NCBI GenBank assembly: GCA_033961575.1
Contig: CM066737.1
Coordinates: 88,904,271 to 88,968,270 of the forward strand
Direction: 5' to 3'
From: Aselliscus stoliczkanus
Lineage: Eukaryota > Chordata > Mammalia > Chiroptera > Hipposideridae
DNA: 64,000 nucleotides
Shown: positions 11,179-20,015 of the stretch, one piece after another
How positions within the stretch are numbered: the stretch's first letter is position 1
How the letters are laid out: the number at the start of each line of letters is the position of its first letter
Notes under the pieces: model-generated
What the model saw: only the letters and a program-made list of their open reading frames with translations
Databases searched by the model: none
Told to the model about the DNA's origin: nothing
Position numbers and translations under genes: made by a program

Positions 11179-12490
11179 TAATCTTAATGTAAGTAGATTA
11201 AAAACTTCAGTCAAAAGACATAGGATGGCTGAATGGATAAGAAAACAAGACCGTTACTTATGCTGCCTACAAGAGAATCACTTCAGATGGAAAGACACGC
11301 ACAGACTGAAAGAAAAGGAACCAAAACAGATATTGTATTGAAAATGGAAACAAAAAACAAAAAGCTGAGGTAGCAATACTTATACGAGACAAAATAGACT
11401 TTAAAACAAAGGCTATATAACAAAGGCAAAGTAATTATCCAAAAGAAACCCAAAACACTACTTAATGAGGACATGTGCATCCATATGTTCATTGCAGCAT
11501 TGTTTACAATGGCCAAGGTGTGGAGGCAGCCTGGGTGTCCCTGAATGGATGAGTGGATAAAGAACTTGTGGTACAAATATACAGTGGAATATTACTCAAC
11601 CATAAAAAAGAATGAAATCTTGCCATCTGCAGAAACATGGATGGACCTGAAGGGGTTTGTGCTGAGTGGAGTAAGTCAGACAGAGAAAGACAAATGTCAC
11701 ATGACTTCACTTATCAGTGGAATCTAAAACACAAAATAAACAAACAAAACAGAAATAAACTCATAGATACAGAGAACCTTTTGATGGTTGCCCGATGCAA
11801 GGGGGATTGGGGATTGGGTGAAAAGGGGAAGGGATTAAGAAGTACTAATTGGTTGTTACCCAGTAGTTATGGGAATGTAAGGTATAGCGTAAGGAATATA
11901 GTTAGTAATATTGTAATAACTATGTACAATGTGAGATAGGTACTAGATTTATTGGGGTGATAGATGAGAAAGGGTGTGAGAGTCAGGTGGAAAAAGGTGA
12001 AGGAATTCAGAAATGCAAATTGGTAGTTACAAAATAGTCATAGAGTTGTAAAGTAAAGCATAGGGAATCTAGTCAATAATATGGTAATAAGTATGTATAT
12101 AGTGCCAGGTGGGTACCAGACTAGTCAGGGGGATCACTTAAGTTATAAAAATGTCGAGCCACTATGCTGTGCACCTGAAATTAATATAAAATAATATTGA
12201 ATTTCAACTGTAATTGAAAAATGTAAAAGGTGGGGGGAAGGTGAAGGGGAATAGGAGGTTCAAATTTCCGTGTATAAAACAAATAAGTCATGGGGATGTA
12301 ATGTACAGTATGGGGAATATAGTCAGTAATATTGTGATAGTGGGGTACAGTGTCAGATGGTTGCTGGACTTATGGTGATCAGTTCTTTAGATATATGAAT
12401 GTTGCATAACTATGGCATACCCCTGAAACTGATATAATACTGTATGTTAGCTACATTTTAATAAAAAATGTTTTTGAAAAGAAAAAAAAG
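11179..12490 (+). repeat. L1-A (outer L1), 3' part with repeated 3' UTR
   Basis: Resumes with ORF2 N-terminal sequence ('gacataggatggctgaatgg' and 'ctgcctacaagagaatcact'), then jumps near 11430 to ORF2 C-terminal sequence ('gttcattgcagcattgttta', 'gaatattactcaaccataaa'), deleting the reverse transcriptase. The 3' UTR follows as three diverged tandem units, each with 'gtagttacaaaatagtcat'-like and 'gaatatagtcagtaatatt'-like text, at about 11780-11960, 11970-12230 and 12235-12470. It ends in an A-rich tail. Confidence 0.82.
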
Positions 12491-12651
12491 AAATGAAAAT
12501 GTAAGGTGCCTTCTCCTAGAGAGCATAAAAGGAGCAGCTACCCAAGCCCTCACTGTAATAGGGAGTCCATAATAGAAATCTTTTAAAGGGATATTTTTTT
12601 CAAGGCAAAGAAGTTATCTATTAGGATCTGTCAACAACTAACACTCTTTTT
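12491..12651. other. Unassigned spacer
   Basis: Short intronic stretch between L1 insertions; nothing recognised. Confidence 0.4.
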
Positions 12652-13100
12652 TCTTTTTTATTGCATTATACTTGACTTACTCCATTGTGTAAGTTTAAGG
12701 TATACAGCATTTATATTGCACTATGATTGCCGTAGTAGCCTTGGCTAACACAACTATCACATCACATAATGATCATTTCTCCTAGGGTCGGGAATAATTC
12801 AAATCCAGTCTTTTGCAACTTAATGTTTATAATACAGTTTTGCATTACAGTCTGTAATTACTGTACTGTATATCACGTCTCCAGGGCTTATTTATCTATT
12901 AGTTGCAAATATGTACCCCTAAACCACATCTTTCCCATTCCCCCATCCCCTTATGAAATACTATTCAACCATGAGAGAAAAAAATCCTGCCATTTGCAAC
13001 AACATGGATGGACCTTGAGGATATTATGCTAGGTCGAATAAGTCAGAGAGAGACGACAAATACTATGCATCTCTTATATGTGGAATCTAAAGAAACTGAA
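12652..13100 (-). repeat. L1 fragment with inverted 5' segment (candidate)
   Basis: Left part (12652-12945) is antisense L1 3' UTR; right part (12946-13100) is sense ORF2 end ('gaaatactattcaaccatga', 'gtggaatctaaagaaactga'). Antisense 3' end followed by a sense upstream segment is the order left by twin priming of a minus-strand insertion. Possible diverged TSD: aactaacactcttt against aactcacaccctttc. Confidence 0.5.
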
Positions 13101-13343
13101 AACTCACACCCTTTCAAATGACCAATTCTTATGTGGTCAGCAGCTTAACTAAAATGTCCGAGTGCCTTTTCCTAACACAGAAACCCCTTTGAAGATCTAG
13201 CTCCCACTAATGATCCCCAGCAGCTCCTTTCAATGCTGCTTTTCACAAATGAAGCTTTTCAAACATTTTGAGAGATGTGACTCCGAGTTTTTGAAATCTT
13301 CTTATTTTAAAAAAGCACCAACATGGACATACTTCACAGTCTT

Positions 13344-13794
13344 TTTTGTTCCATTGGTATCAGGTGTACAGAACAACATCATGACTAGACGTTCATATAC
13401 CTCAGAAAGTGATCACTCCAATAAGTCTAGTACCCATCTGATACCATGCATAGTTATTACAATATTATTAACTATATTCCCTATGCTGTGCTTTATATCC
13501 CGTGACTATGTTTTTAAATGTAGTTGACATTCAATATTATTTTATATTAGTTTCAAGCATACAGCATAGTGGTTAAACGTATAATTTATGAAGGGATCCC
13601 TCCGATAAGTCTAGTGCCCATCTGACACTATACGTAGGTTTTACTATATTATTGACTTTATTCCCCATACTGTACTTTACATCCCTGTGACTATTTTAGG
13701 GGGATAGGGAACTTGGTTAGAAGGGTGAAAGGATTAAAAAGTACAAGTTGATAGTTACAAAATGATCACAGGGGTGTAAAGTACAGTATGGGGA
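13344..13794 (-). mobile_element. Twin-primed L1 insertion (5' inversion)
   Basis: A perfect 17-bp TSD, acatacttcacagtctt (13327-13343 and 13795-13811), brackets 451 bp. The left part is antisense L1 3' UTR in two tandem units. The last ~110 bp (from about 13685, 'aaaggattaaaaagtacaag') is the same UTR in sense orientation. This is a classic L1 insertion with 5' inversion. Confidence 0.8.
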
Positions 13795-13811
13795 ACATAC
13801 TTCACAGTCTT

Positions 13812-14118
13812 AAATGCACACATGTTATTGAAATTCCTCATGCCTGAGAGATTGGTTCAAATCAAATATTATCCTCTTGTAAATGTACTCTTTTCCAAAT
13901 ATTAGCAAGAAGGAATGGGAAATAGGAAGGCATGGGGTGTGTTGAGCAGGGATCCATCCAAGTTTGCATAGAGCCTTATGATAGGAAATAGAAACTAATG
14001 TGCATTGATGACTTTGTGGCAGCTACTATTTACTATTCTACATCTATTATTTCTCCATGGTGAGGTTGGAGAAAATCTTCAGAGAATTAATGCAGCAGTT
14101 AGAAATATCATTATATTA
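13812..14118. other. Unassigned intronic sequence
   Basis: No recognised feature. Confidence 0.4.
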
Positions 14119-14120
14119 TA

Positions 14121-14300
14121 CAGACACACGTCAGAAATTTTGCGGGTTTGGTTCCAGACCACCACAATAAAGGGAGTATCTCAATAACTTTTGTACTGGT
14201 GGAGGGTCTCTTGCCTTGGATTTGTAAAAAAAACAACATCTGTGAAGCACAATAAAGTGAAACTCAATAGGGCAAAGTTCAGGTAAACGAGATATGCCTG
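14121..14300 (+). mobile_element. Tigger1-like MITE
   Basis: 180 bp between TA dinucleotides (14119-14120 and 14301-14302). It begins cagacacacgtcagaaattt with 'gggtttggttccagaccacc', and ends 'gaagcacaataaagtgaaac ... gatatgcctg', the known termini of Tigger1 (pogo family). The middle has 'gctggtggagggtct'-like text only; the transposase is deleted. Confidence 0.82.
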
Positions 14301-14555
14301 TAATGTATAATTCTGCCCTCTTCCACCTTTTAATGGAGTGTCTTTAGATTTAAGAAGACAGAATGCTCTGTAATCCTTGAACAACTTGTATGCCAAGCAT
14401 TTAATAGTTACTGTAATGAGTTAATTTAAACAACTTCTAGGCACAACATTAATTCTATGAAATGTTTCTGTAGTTTCCCCTTTATTATAAAGTATATTAG
14501 GTTGGACTCCTGGCTACCACAGAAAACACAACTCAAGTTAGTCAAGAAAAAAAGC

Positions 14556-14569
14556 GGGGGGGGGGGGGG
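14556..14569 (+). repeat. G14 homopolymer
   Basis: Uninterrupted run of 14 G followed by tgtggcggtggtggtgg, a plausible G-quadruplex-forming tract on the coding strand of the intron. Confidence 0.9.
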
Positions 14570-14753
14570 TGTGGCGGTGGTGGTGGTTTTCAGGCACCAC
14601 ACTACCACAAGCCCGCCTGCTATCCTCTTAGCATCCTCAACAACAGCAGAAAAAAGAGAACTACTCTCATCTAAGAGTTTAAAAACTGCCTCGGCCTCTC
14701 TCAATGGCCCAAATGGAGTTGTGTGCCCATCTAGGCTGAGGGAATAAAGTGTT

Positions 14754-14786
14754 CTGATTGACTGATTGATTGATTGATTGATTGAT
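14754..14786 (+). repeat. (TGAT)n microsatellite
   Basis: About seven units with one TGAC variant. A similar tract lies at 40868-40900. Confidence 0.9.
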
Positions 14787-15117
14787 GTTGCAGGTTAGGT
14801 CCTCCAGGAAGGTCTTCCAGATGCCAAGACAGATTTATTGGAGAATAACAGCTGTCAAGAAAAAGGGGCAGGAGCAGAATTGGGCAGGGGGAACCATTAG
14901 ATCTTATGAAGGCTGTGCCAGGACAATGGAGAACTCTGGAGCAAAGATTGCCAATTAGAGGGCCCCTGAATTGGGCAAATCTAAGGGTAGTTCTACATAA
15001 CTTGGGACTATTCAATTTCTTTCCCCACTAGTTAGAGTCATAGAATAGAACTCAGGTCTTATCGCAAACATCTGTACTGTGTATATGAAGTAGAAAATAG
15101 AGGTTAATATAGACTGG

Positions 15118-15312
15118 GGATTCTCAGCCAGGGGCAATTTTTGTCCCCCAGGGTACATGGCAATGTCTGGATTTTTGGTTGTCACAACTGAGGAGTACTG
15201 ACATCTAGTTGGTAGAGCCCAGGGATGCTGCTAGACATCCTCTAATGCATAGGAATGATTAACAAAGAATGATCCAGGCCAAACTATCAATACTGCTGAA
15301 GTTGAGAAACCA
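15118..15312 (+). mobile_element. MER5A-like hAT-Charlie MITE
   Basis: Carries the MER5A wording: 'ggggcaatttttgtccccca', 'tggcaatgtctggatttttg', 'ggttgtcacaactgaggagt', 'gggatgctgctagacatcct' and 'gaagttgagaaacc'. Non-autonomous; no transposase. Confidence 0.85.
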
Positions 15313-15675
15313 TGCTCTATAGACAAAGATGCATATCTTCTGTGCACATATGTACCAAGATAGGTCATGAAACCTTTTGTCTTTGATAAAGTCTTAATAA
15401 TGAGTTTTTTGTTCTGTTTGAATTTATCAGTACTTGTTATTGAGATTCCATCCAACTCATTTAACTTTTAGACAGAAAGATTAGATGGAATTCGTGAAAT
15501 ATCTAAATCCTGGATTTTTAGAAAATTCTATTTTTAAGACACATACTAATTTTAAAACAAATGTTAATTAACTTATATACTATTTTGTATTGAAAGACCT
15601 TAAAGACTTTGATTTAGTGACTAGATAAGAATCATCTGCATTTAGCACATAAATTGCCTTAATGAAGTGTTATTC
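15313..15675. other. Unassigned AT-rich sequence
   Basis: Nothing recognised. Confidence 0.4.
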
Positions 15676-15691
15676 TAAAAGTGCTGGTTTG

Positions 15692-15960
15692 ACTTTGTGG
15701 ACGGTGTAGTGGCCTGACCACTGCACTGTACATCTGAAGCTGCCGCTGGTTAATATTACATGTTGACTATAATTTAACACATATATAGTCATGGGATGTG
15801 GAATATAGTGTGGGGATGGACTCAATGGAATTGTAATAGGTATGTATGATATTGGGGGTGAAGGGGCAGGGGAGGGGGGAGGAGTAGTCACTTTGTAAGG
15901 GGTGAAAAAGATAACTATTGCATAGTTTTGTACATCTGTACCTATTAATAATAATTTTTT
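15692..15960 (+). mobile_element. Very short 5'-truncated L1 insertion
   Basis: 269 bp of L1 3' UTR ending 'gttttgtacatctgtaccta' plus A/T tail, flanked by a perfect 16-bp TSD taaaagtgctggtttg (15676-15691 and 15961-15976). Close relative of the 4430-5024 copy. Confidence 0.92.
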
Positions 15961-15976
15961 TAAAAGTGCTGGTTTG

Positions 15977-16833
15977 TTTCAGATCTGTCTAAATATCCCT
16001 GGACTGTAGATTAGTTTACTCTGGAAATTTACTCTGATGTATTCTTTCTTTTTATATATTACAAAGTTGAATGCAGCATCAGCTCATATTGAAATAATGA
16101 AAGTTCAAACTTTGAGTGAAATCAGAGCAAATTTGCTGCAGTATACCTTCCTATGTAGAAACATGTTTTTCTTTCTGGACTTTCTACTAAAAATAATATG
16201 TAATAAAAGCAAACTTTTAGCACTATACATTTTGAACCATCCAATAAATACTTTAGCCTTCAGGGGATTTAGCTCCTACACTGCTGCTTGGAAATTAAAA
16301 GACTGGTTAATGCCCGAAGGGATAAAAAGATCAGCTAACCCCAAAAAAAAAGTTTTCTCTGAGATGTGAAAAGTGTGTTCAATCCCAGATCAAGGACTAA
16401 ATGTTCAAAGTTCTATGTATGAGGTTTAACATTACTTTGGAAAAATCTAGAAGAAAATTTATCAGTGCAATGAAATCATTTTCAAGTCTTAGGACCAATA
16501 GTTCTTTACTCTTACAAAATCCACTATTTTGACCTAAACACAAAATCATCTAGTGCTTTTATATCCAACTATCTGTATTCCTATAACCATAAAAAAATCA
16601 ATTATGACATGAGGAAAAGACAAGAAAACTAACCATTCTAATCACTATATTTTGAAAGCCCTTTGCAATCAAATGTGAGATGGTTGAAAGGAGGGAGAAT
16701 TATGAATTATTGCTTACCAAAATTAAAGAATTTAGTGAGTATTTAAGTGATAACTATTTGAAATCTCAAGAATCTCTAAGCCATTAATATTAGGTCATTA
16801 GTGACAAATAAAATACCCGTTCAAGAAATACTT
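15977..16833. other. Unassigned AT-rich sequence with a 110-codon open frame
   Basis: An open frame at 16037-16369 (110 codons) shows no recognisable domain, no splice context and AT-driven composition (Ile/Leu/Lys/Phe). I regard it as chance. Confidence 0.5.
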
Positions 16834-17020
16834 GGGATGACCTGTTTGCTCAGTTGGTTAGAGCATGGTGCTGATAACACCAAGGTTGCTGGTTCGATCC
16901 CCGCATGGGCCACTGTGAGATGCGCCCTCCCTAAAAGAGTCAACTATGCCATTGTAGCATGAAAGCAATGTGTAACCATTGGCCATGGCTGTTCCCCAAT
17001 TTTTTAAAAAAAAATTTTTA
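16834..17020 (+). repeat. SINE-R monomer (tRNA-Ile-derived, Rhin-1-like)
   Basis: The head is nearly a tRNA-Ile: A-box ctcagttggttagagcatgg, anticodon region gctgataacaccaaggt, B-box ggttcgatcccc, then 'gcatgggccactgtgag'. The body, 'aactatgccattgtagcatg' and 'ctgttccccaa', is a variant shared with 56964-57154. Short flanking duplication aaatact. Confidence 0.85.
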
Positions 17021-18213
17021 AATACTCATCAATGGACATGAGATATGCAAAGTTGCATAGACTCTGAGTCTGCTCAAGGTCCATGGTGTGTCGCTCCCTT
17101 CCTGAAGCCTTCCAAATTGCTCCAGGTCTCTTTGCTTTCTCATTTCTAGAAACTCATAATGCCCTTATTGGTCAGTAACCCAGAGACTAGTATTTAAAGA
17201 GTCTCGGATTTTGTCCCACGTGCAGTCTTCTCACAAGACGCAAGGTTCTTGAGACCAGGAATTGCTCATGTCCCGCCCTTGCCACCTCCACAAGATGTAT
17301 GCACAGTGCAATGTATATGACATCACTTAAAAATGTTTAGGAAATAATTGATTCTTGAGCTCACTTCTCACACTTTCCACTCTAGACTTGTTTATGTCTT
17401 GCTAAAGGATAGAAATTTCTTAATTATCCCCAAATGGCTAACTTGAGTATTTATTATAAAAGAGGCAAGCTAGATATGGGACTTACTCCAGAGATGTGTC
17501 TGCCAAATTCATCCACCCTTATTCCGTCCTCTCTGACACCCACCTTTTAACACAAATAAGTAACGACTACCGTTTACTCAATGGTTACCTTGCAACAGAT
17601 GCTGTTAAATGCTTTCCGGGCCTTACTTCTTTTTTAGTAAAATATAATATTTTGCCCAAGCCATGGTAGGAATCTTGCCAAACCACCAGAATGAATGATG
17701 TGAGGGATTGTGAAGAGATTGCACTGTCAACCCTCTCATCTTTTCCATCATTCCATCTAGTCTTTGTTCAACTATTCTTGATTTACTCCTTTGGCTTATC
17801 ATATCAAATTGTACTCCAACACATCAGTGGTTCCTCCTGATTTTTACACATCTCCTCGTCACCTAGGATAAAAGTCTGAAGTGTCCTTGACTCTTCAATC
17901 TCTTTCTGTTTCCCTTACATTTAACCCATCAGGTCCTATGATACCGTCTCTTATTTGTTTTTATTTTCTGATAGCGTATCCTTTCTGCACTTTCTCCATG
18001 CTTCAGTTCATCCTACAACACCACTCTGACCATAGTATTTCTTTGTTTTAAAAAAATTAATATAGAATGCGAAATTGTTAGTAGTGGTTCAAACCATGGT
18101 AGGGGGCAAGATGGCTAGAAGAACATGATGAAAAGGAGACTCACTTCAAAGACATTTTTGTTATGCTCCTTGAATTTTGTTATCATGTGAATACATTAAA
18201 AATAAAATTAAAA
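17021..18213. other. Mostly unassigned; L2-like and old-LINE-like patches
   Basis: About 17200-17345 ('gaccaggaattgctcatg' to 'atgtttaggaaataattgat') looks L2-like. 17750-18040 resembles the ancient family at 1550-2013. No gene. Confidence 0.35.
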
Positions 18214-18655
18214 GGGCTGGCCAAGTGGCTCATTGGTTAAGAGCTGACTTGGGACGCCAGCTCTAAGCAGCAGGGCCCCAGTTTGGATCCCACATATGAG
18301 GGCCAGTGACACTGCGCCCTCTACAGCTAAGATGGTGAACAACAACTCAGCCTGGAGCTGGGCTGCTGAGTCCCTGGGATGGCATAGCTGCAGCCCCTGC
18401 TGCAGTGGGCTGCCATAGGCTACAGTGAGTGGCCGGCAGCCAGCGTGAGTGGCAGGCTCGATGTGAGCTGCCAAGAGCCGCCGTGAGTGGCCGTCCAGAG
18501 GCCGGTGACCTATCTGCCTCACCTGGGAAGAGTGCAATGATCATACCAACATGGGCCAGTGAAGCAATGTCCTCCACAACTAGACTGAAGAACAAAAGGA
18601 CAGCAACTTGTCTGTTCCCCTTCACTGATTCCCCCAATAAAATCTTTAAAAAATA
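18214..18655 (+). repeat. Composite SINE (SINE-A head, GC-rich core, SINE-R-like tail)
   Basis: Starts as SINE-A (gggctggccaagtggctcat; 'cccacatatgagggccagtg') but continues past the usual A-tail into 'gcgccctctacagctaagat', a GC-rich core (about 18350-18530) with repeated 'gtgagtggc' motifs, a 'catgggccagtgaagcaatg' segment and a tail (acaactagactgaagaac; ccaataaaatcttt) like SINE-R. About 440 bp, bounded by A-rich matches (aaaaataaaattaaaa; aaaaataaattaaaa). A second copy lies at 43651-44054 on the other strand. Confidence 0.82.
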
Positions 18656-18920
18656 AAAAATAAATTAAAATTTTGAAATAATCAATTATTTAAAAAAAAA
18701 TAATGTCTTCCCATGAACAATTAAATGAATTCTCTATTCTTAAACCTGACAGAGAAGTACTGCTCTAGTTTTACTCCAAGCCACATTTCCAGCCACATAT
18801 TATTCAGCCCTCTCTGTTTATACTCCATAGCCAGGCCTTTACCAACACCAAAAAAATTGTTCATTCTGCTTTTGCCACACAGAATATTTCTTCTGTTTTT
18901 ACCATCAAAATCTTACTCAA

Positions 18921-19100
18921 GGGACAGTCGGTTAGCCCAGTTGGTTAGAGCGCAATGCTCATAACACCAAGATTGTCGATTCAATCCCCACATGGGCCAC
19001 TGAGTTGCGCCCTCCGCAACTAGATTGAAAACAACTACATGACTTGGAGCTGATGGGTCCTGGAAAAACACACTGTTCCCCAATAAAATTGAAAAAAAAA
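18921..19100 (+). repeat. SINE-R monomer (Rhin-1-like)
   Basis: tRNA-like head (cagttggttagagcgcaatg, gctcataacaccaag), then 'gcaactagattgaaaacaac', 'gacttggagctgatgggtcc' and 'ccccaataaaattg'-A(n). TSD aatcttactcaa (18909-18920) against agtcttactcaa (19101-19112). Confidence 0.92.
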
Positions 19101-19112
19101 AGTCTTACTCAA

Positions 19113-19819
19113 CTGTGAAGACCCAGCTTAAAAGCAATCTCTTTCATTAATTTGATCCCGATAGTCTGTAAACTCAATGTACCTAGTATTTATGGTTCTT
19201 TTAGCACCTTTAGCCCAATTCCCAGGAAAAGAGAGGAGTAAGCACCTACTGATTCCAGGATGTAGACTCTCTCTGTACTTTACAGCATCCCATTCCCTGT
19301 ACATCAATTTTCTTGTTCTGTAAAATGCTCATAATAGGAGCGCCTTTCTCATAGGGTTGTCGATTTCTTTTTAATATTTAATTGGATGCCTTCTATGAGA
19401 CAGGCACTAATTTGGACCCTGGGGATACAGGGTGAATAGAATAGACCCAGCCCTGCTCTAAAGTTTACTTTCTGATAAGAAAGGTTTAAATGCAATATAC
19501 CTATAAAGCTCTTAAAATATACTTGAAACATATAGTAAATGCTCTATAAATGTTAGTTATTATTACTGTTGTTATTTGTATTTACAGGTAAGAGTGAAAC
19601 TAAGGCTCGTAGACCGTTAAGTAAAATGCTGAATGTCAATTAGCTAATAAGGGATTCCAACTTCTGCCTTCCTGACCCATAAAACTGGTGGCCTTTCTAC
19701 TAAAGGGGCTCCAAAACCAAACTGTACATCAAGATAATTGATGGAGCTTTAAAGAAAGGACAAATTCTCAAGCCCCCAACCCCAAATGGACTAAGTCACA
19801 AATTCCAGAGATGAGCTGA
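19113..19819 (+). repeat. MIR and old LINE fragments (diverged)
   Basis: 'cttgttctgtaaaatgctca', 'ggcactaatttggaccctgg' and 'gattccaacttctgccttcc' are typical of MIR and old LINE copies, interleaved and diverged; boundaries uncertain. From about 19690 a hAT/MER-type element that ends after the SINE at about 20075 may begin. Confidence 0.35.
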
Positions 19820-19833
19820 GAATCTGTATTTTT

Positions 19834-20001
19834 GTTTTAAATTTTATTGGGAAACAGTGTGTTTTTCCAGGACCCATTAGCTCCAAGTCAAGTAGTTGTT
19901 TCAATCTAGATGTGGAAGCTCAGTGACCTATGTGGGGATCGAACCGGTAACCTTGGTGTTATGAGCCTGTGGTCTAACCAACTGAGCTAACTGGCTGCCC
20001 C
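19834..20001 (-). repeat. SINE-R monomer (Rhin-1-like)
   Basis: Minus-strand copy from 'attttattgggaaacagtgt' to 'ccaactgagctaactggctg'. TSD gaatctgtattttt at 19820-19833 and 20002-20015. Confidence 0.93.
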
Positions 20002-20015
20002 GAATCTGTATTTTT

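Larger units (their letters stand above)
14303..15117. other. Unassigned sequence with G-run and (TGAT)n
   Basis: Holds a 14-base G homopolymer (14556-14569) followed by GGT repeats and a (TGAT)n tract (14754-14786). No gene or named repeat recognised; open frames here are low-complexity shadows. Confidence 0.5.

Noticed and set aside
4720..15960. Segmental duplication between 4720-4985 and 15692-15960
   Set aside because: The similarity is explained by two independent L1 3'-UTR insertions; the second has its own 16-bp TSD.
16037..16369. 110-codon open frame as a small gene
   Set aside because: AT-driven composition, no domain, no splice or promoter context; within a dystrophin intron.
16834..17020. 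Functional tRNA-Ile gene
   Set aside because: The head looks like tRNA-Ile, but the acceptor stem is degenerate, the body and A-tail are SINE, and related copies occur repeatedly.
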